Source: Pectinophora gossypiella
Lineage: Eukaryota > Arthropoda > Insecta > Lepidoptera > Gelechiidae
Length of the DNA: 64,000 nt
Reading direction: 5' to 3'
Assembly: GCF_024362695.1 (NCBI RefSeq)
Contig: NW_026063245.1
Coordinates: forward strand, 771,501 to 835,500
Made by a program: the position numbers and the translations under genes. This document shows positions 61,193-64,000 of this stretch, in pieces. Position 1 is the stretch's first letter. Each line of letters starts with the position of its first letter. The notes beneath the pieces were generated by a model. That model made no database searches and was not told where the DNA came from. It saw nothing but the letters and a program-made list of their open reading frames with translations.

Positions 61193-61357
61193 GGCCTTCG
61201 TCACACTTGATGGAAATTAAGTCGTGGATCTTCCGCAACGGAACGCCGATACAAATATTTGTACTTATAAAAATTACAAATAGCAGGCACACACAGGCAG
61301 GTTATTTACCGCAACGGAAGTTCGGCGTCGGAATTTCCGCCAAGTGTGGCGAAGGTC
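61193..61357. mobile_element. PIF/Harbinger-like MITE
   Basis: 165 bp with 17-bp imperfect terminal inverted repeats (GGCCTTCGTCACACTTG and the complement of CAAGTGTGGCGAAGGTC, two mismatches), flanked by TTA on both sides (61190-61192, 61358-61360). A 3-bp TWA duplication is the PIF/Harbinger signature. No ORF. Confidence 0.82.
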
Positions 61358-61429
61358 TTACTGTTTCAACGAGTACCGACATGTTGGATACCTAAGTATA
61401 CTATATTGTCTTGCACAATCATTGAAATT

Positions 61430-61556
61430 AATCACCCTAGATTCAAAATTTATAGGATAAAAAGTAGCCTATGCGTTAATGCGGTAGCTATGTGATATAT
61501 CTAGCTACCAAATTGCATCCGTTCAGCTCTTTAGGGGTTTCGCATTTATAACATTA
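61430..61556 (-). mobile_element. Short Helitron-like relic
   Basis: The minus strand reads ACTAATGTTATAAATGCGAAA, then GCTGAACGGATGCAATTTGG and TAGGCTACTTTTTATCC, the usual lepidopteran Lep1-type start. No matching CTAG end is visible. Confidence 0.5.
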
Positions 61557-61675
61557 GTGTGATGAAATAAGTACTTAGATAAATACTTCCTTTAATTATA
61601 ATCGCTAGTCTCCATTTTTCATGTTTAAACTTGTTAACGTGAAATACAACGCGACAATGAAAACCTAAGCGATTT

Positions 61676-62827
61676 TGAGTGTGCACGTGCGGTAACATCA
61701 GAAGGCGCATATGTGCGGGGCAACGCGGTTGTTAAAACCCCACACGGAACGGAGTGAGCGCAAGCGAACGAAGTGAAGTTTTGTGTTTTAACGATAAAGT
61801 GGTCTTGAAAGCCAGGACAAAAATCTAGACTCAAAAAAATGTGATATGAAATCGACTCGTGCTATACTGGTGAGTGTTGTAGTTGCTAACCGATTGATCG
61901 TAATATTAAGAACCACACTCGATGTTATTGGGTATTTCTAGACCATCGAAGTGAAGGGATTCTTGAGTGTGCACGTGCGGTAACATCAGAAGGCGCACAT
62001 GTGCGGGGCAACGCAGTTGTTAAAACCCCACACGGAACGGAGTTAGCGCAAGCGAACGAAGTGAAGTTTTGTGTTTTAACGATAAAGTGGTCTAGAAAGC
62101 CAGGACAAAAATCTAGACTCAAAAAAATGTGATATGAAATCGACTCATGCTATACTGGTGAGTGTTGTAGTTGCTAACCGATTGATCGTAATATTAAGAA
62201 CCACACTCGATGTTATTGGGTATTTCTAGACCATCGAAGTGAAGGGATTCTTGAGTGTGCACGTGCGGTAACATCAGAAGGCGCATATGTGCGGGGCAAC
62301 GCGGTTGTTAAAACCCCACACGGAACGGAGTGAGCGCAAGCTAACGAAGTGAAGTTTTGTGTTTTAACGATAAAGTGGTCTAGAAAGCCAGGACAAAAAT
62401 CTAGACTCAAAAAATTGTGATATGAAATCGACTCGTGCTATACTGGTGAGTGTTGTAGTTGCTAACCGATTGATCGTAATATTAAGAACCACACTCGATG
62501 TTATTGGGTATTTCTAGACCATCGAAGTGAAGGGATTCTTGAGTGTGCACGTGCGGTAACATCAGAAGGCGCATATGTGCGGGGCAACGCGATTGTTAAA
62601 ACCCCACACGGAACGGAGTGAGCGCAAGCGAACGAAGTGAAGTTTTGTGTTTTAACGATAAAGTGGTCTAGAAAGCCAGGACAAAAATCTAGACTCAAAA
62701 AATTGTGATATGAAATCGACTCGTGCTATACTGGTGAGTGTTGTAGTTGCTAACCGATTGATCGTAATATTAAGAACCACACTCGATGTTATTGGGTATT
62801 TCTAGACCATCGAAGTGAAGGGATTCG
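61676..62827. repeat. Four 288-bp tandem repeats
   Basis: TGAGTGTGCACGTGCGG starts at 61676, 61964, 62252 and 62540, exactly 288 bases apart (96 codons). Units differ by a few substitutions (GCATATG/GCACATG, GGAGTGAG/GGAGTTAG). The spacing is a multiple of three, so a 65-codon minus-strand frame repeats in each, but nothing suggests it is coding. Not similar to any family I recognise. Confidence 0.9.
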
Positions 62828-62994
62828 CGAAAATGTTCTTGGGCATTCTAGACCATCTTCGTTCAGTCGGATCGCTCGAGCGCCAACGCGCTGTCGCGCG
62901 CGCTCTCGCGGATCCCTTCACTTCGATGGTCTAGAATGCCCAAGAACATTTTCGCGAATCCCTTCACTTCGATGGTCTAGAATGCCCAATAACA
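62787..62994. repeat. Palindrome ending the 288-bp array
   Basis: Arms 62787-62857 and 62925-62994 (71 and 70 bp) are near-perfect reverse complements, with a GC-rich 67-bp centre rich in CG dinucleotides. The left arm is the end of the last 288-bp unit plus new sequence, so the array and palindrome are physically continuous. Confidence 0.9.
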
Positions 62995-62999
62995 TACTA

Positions 63000-63805
63000 C
63001 TTGTAATAGTGACATCTAGTGTTGATGAGTGGAAAGTGATCAAAGTTGGCATAAGTAACTGCGTATTGAACAAGTGGTAGATGGTTCCACTGAAACCGAA
63101 TAAATGTCGTAATAGATTGAAAAAAATAAGATCATAAATGTTTTACAGGCGCTAATTAAGGTGTTCTATTTCAGATCTTGTTGTGATTGTGTCTTTCCTT
63201 GTCTGGCTCCGCTTTTAATTGTAGGTGGATTTATTCAACCTAACATAACGTTTATAAATATTGTGTGGTATTTTATATATTCGAGTATTATAAGTATTAA
63301 ACAAGTAATTATTATTTTTTCTTTACTTTTATAAGTAATATTAGTTTTATTAGTCTTAATTATTATTATTTTTTATAACTTTTCTTAGTACTATATCTAC
63401 CGTCAAAATATTATACGTTATCTGAGTATAATATAATGGATCGTGGTCATACACCAGAGGGTCCCGTACCTTATATAAAAAAACAATCTACGGTTAAAAA
63501 TCAGACTGGATCGGTTTGATATAGCCGTAAAAGACATCGTAGTTCGACCGGTGATAGTTTCATCCATGTTTAAAGAAAAACTCCAGAGTAGTCTACGGTA
63601 ATACTTTATTCTTCACTCAGTATAACAGAACAACAACTTCACTGTACAAAGTATGATTATAAAATCAAACGAGTAACCGACTGTCGTCCGTTTAAATGCA
63701 CTTAACCCCACCACTCACCCCCGTACCCTGCATTCATAATGGCGGGGTTGAACGGTGTTGCCAGAAATTAAACTAAAAGTATCACATTTTATACGATTTA
63801 ATTAA
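63000..63805. other. Unassigned AT-rich DNA
   Basis: No gene I can support. A short ATG frame at 63435 (MDRGHTPEGPVPYIKKQS, 27 codons, then YSRKRHRSSTGDSF after one stop) looks protein-like and could be the broken start of a LINE or gag-type ORF, but evidence is weak. Confidence 0.4.
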
Positions 63806-64000
63806 AAATATAACCCGGCCCCAGGGGGAACAGAGTCATCTTCTCTGCCCTCCACTGGGGCAATTCCTGTTCGGCGCGTCCTTGCCGCGGGGGTGGGCGC
63901 CTCTTACTTCAGTAGGCCGGAGTGAGATGGTGGCTGAGTTCGAATAGGGACCCAGACCTACGGGGTATAACGTAGAACCCTTGCCCAGGGATACGGGTGA
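63806..64000. other. GC-rich start of another element, cut by window edge
   Basis: Composition changes abruptly to GC-rich with CCCGGCCCCAGGGGGAACAG and GCGGGGGTGGGCGCC, like the 5' region of the Jockey-clade LINE at 43316. No domain is readable within the window. Confidence 0.35.

Noticed and set aside
61676..62827. CRISPR-like or coding tandem array
   Set aside because: The repeats are 288 bp with no short repeat/spacer structure and the host is a eukaryote. The 65-codon frame in each unit exists only because the period is a multiple of three.

Overview
The window looks like heterochromatin-like or otherwise repeat-saturated DNA from a lepidopteran insect (moth or butterfly). This is inferred from the families present: a mag-type Ty3/gypsy element with very short LTRs, a BEL/Pao element, Lep1/MINE-like Helitrons that start with TC and end in CTAG next to a TGTC microsatellite, a tRNA-headed SINE, and the recurring TAGGTAC-type background. 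I found no convincing single-copy host gene. Almost every base that can be assigned belongs to a transposable element, and many elements are nested in one another.

Layout, left to right. 1-917 (-): pogo/Tigger-like DDE transposase running off the left edge. 1036-5608 (-): complete mag-like LTR element with 118-bp identical LTRs and AAATT target-site duplication (TSD). About 5737-17670 (-): a CR1/Jockey-group LINE with a coiled-coil/SGNH-like ORF1 and an EN-RT ORF2, split by a BEL/Pao element at 9161-15969 with TSD ATTAG. 17678-18195: first member of a long-armed foldback family. 18196-30544: diverged ~140-bp repeats, then ~1,047-bp tandem units each carrying the same SINE. This block is interrupted by a 2.6-kb Helitron (18443-21059) and by an apparently intact 5.8-kb Ty3/gypsy element (23657-29490, TSD GTGGG). 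30688-33324: second Helitron copy. 33325-35290: mostly unassigned, with a Helitron/Pif1-type helicase remnant and ~120-bp tandem repeats. 35585-37322 (+): DIRS-like gag/RT remnant. 37401-43308: two foldback copies bracketing a 3'-truncated Copia element and a gypsy-type integrase fragment. 43316-47549 (+): GC-rich Jockey-clade LINE carrying a 340-bp insertion and truncated at its 3' side by a further LINE (47538-50680, -) with an intact 958-codon ORF2. 50682-56525: more foldbacks and SINE-bearing units. 56526-58532 (-): another Helitron with an internal ~135-bp minisatellite. 58533-59839: partial third copy of the first Helitron. 59841-60843 (+): Polinton/adintovirus-type DNA polymerase B remnant. 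61193-61357: PIF/Harbinger-like MITE. 61676-62994: four 288-bp tandem repeats ending in a 70-bp-armed palindrome. 63000-64000: unassigned, turning GC-rich at the right edge.

The elements do not form a cooperating pathway. The biology is the history of insertion, tandem amplification, inversion and recombination. Most notable are: a candidate spliceosomal intron between the protease and RT regions of the intact gypsy element; a leader in that element with at least eight copies of an ATCAATTTAATGATC-like motif; a foldback family whose arms are matched within each copy but differ between copies, with the loop inverted in one copy; and an in-window empty site that proves a Helitron insertion between A and T without target duplication. 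Several elements combine near-identical LTRs with single-base frameshifts, so assembly indels should be considered before calling them dead.
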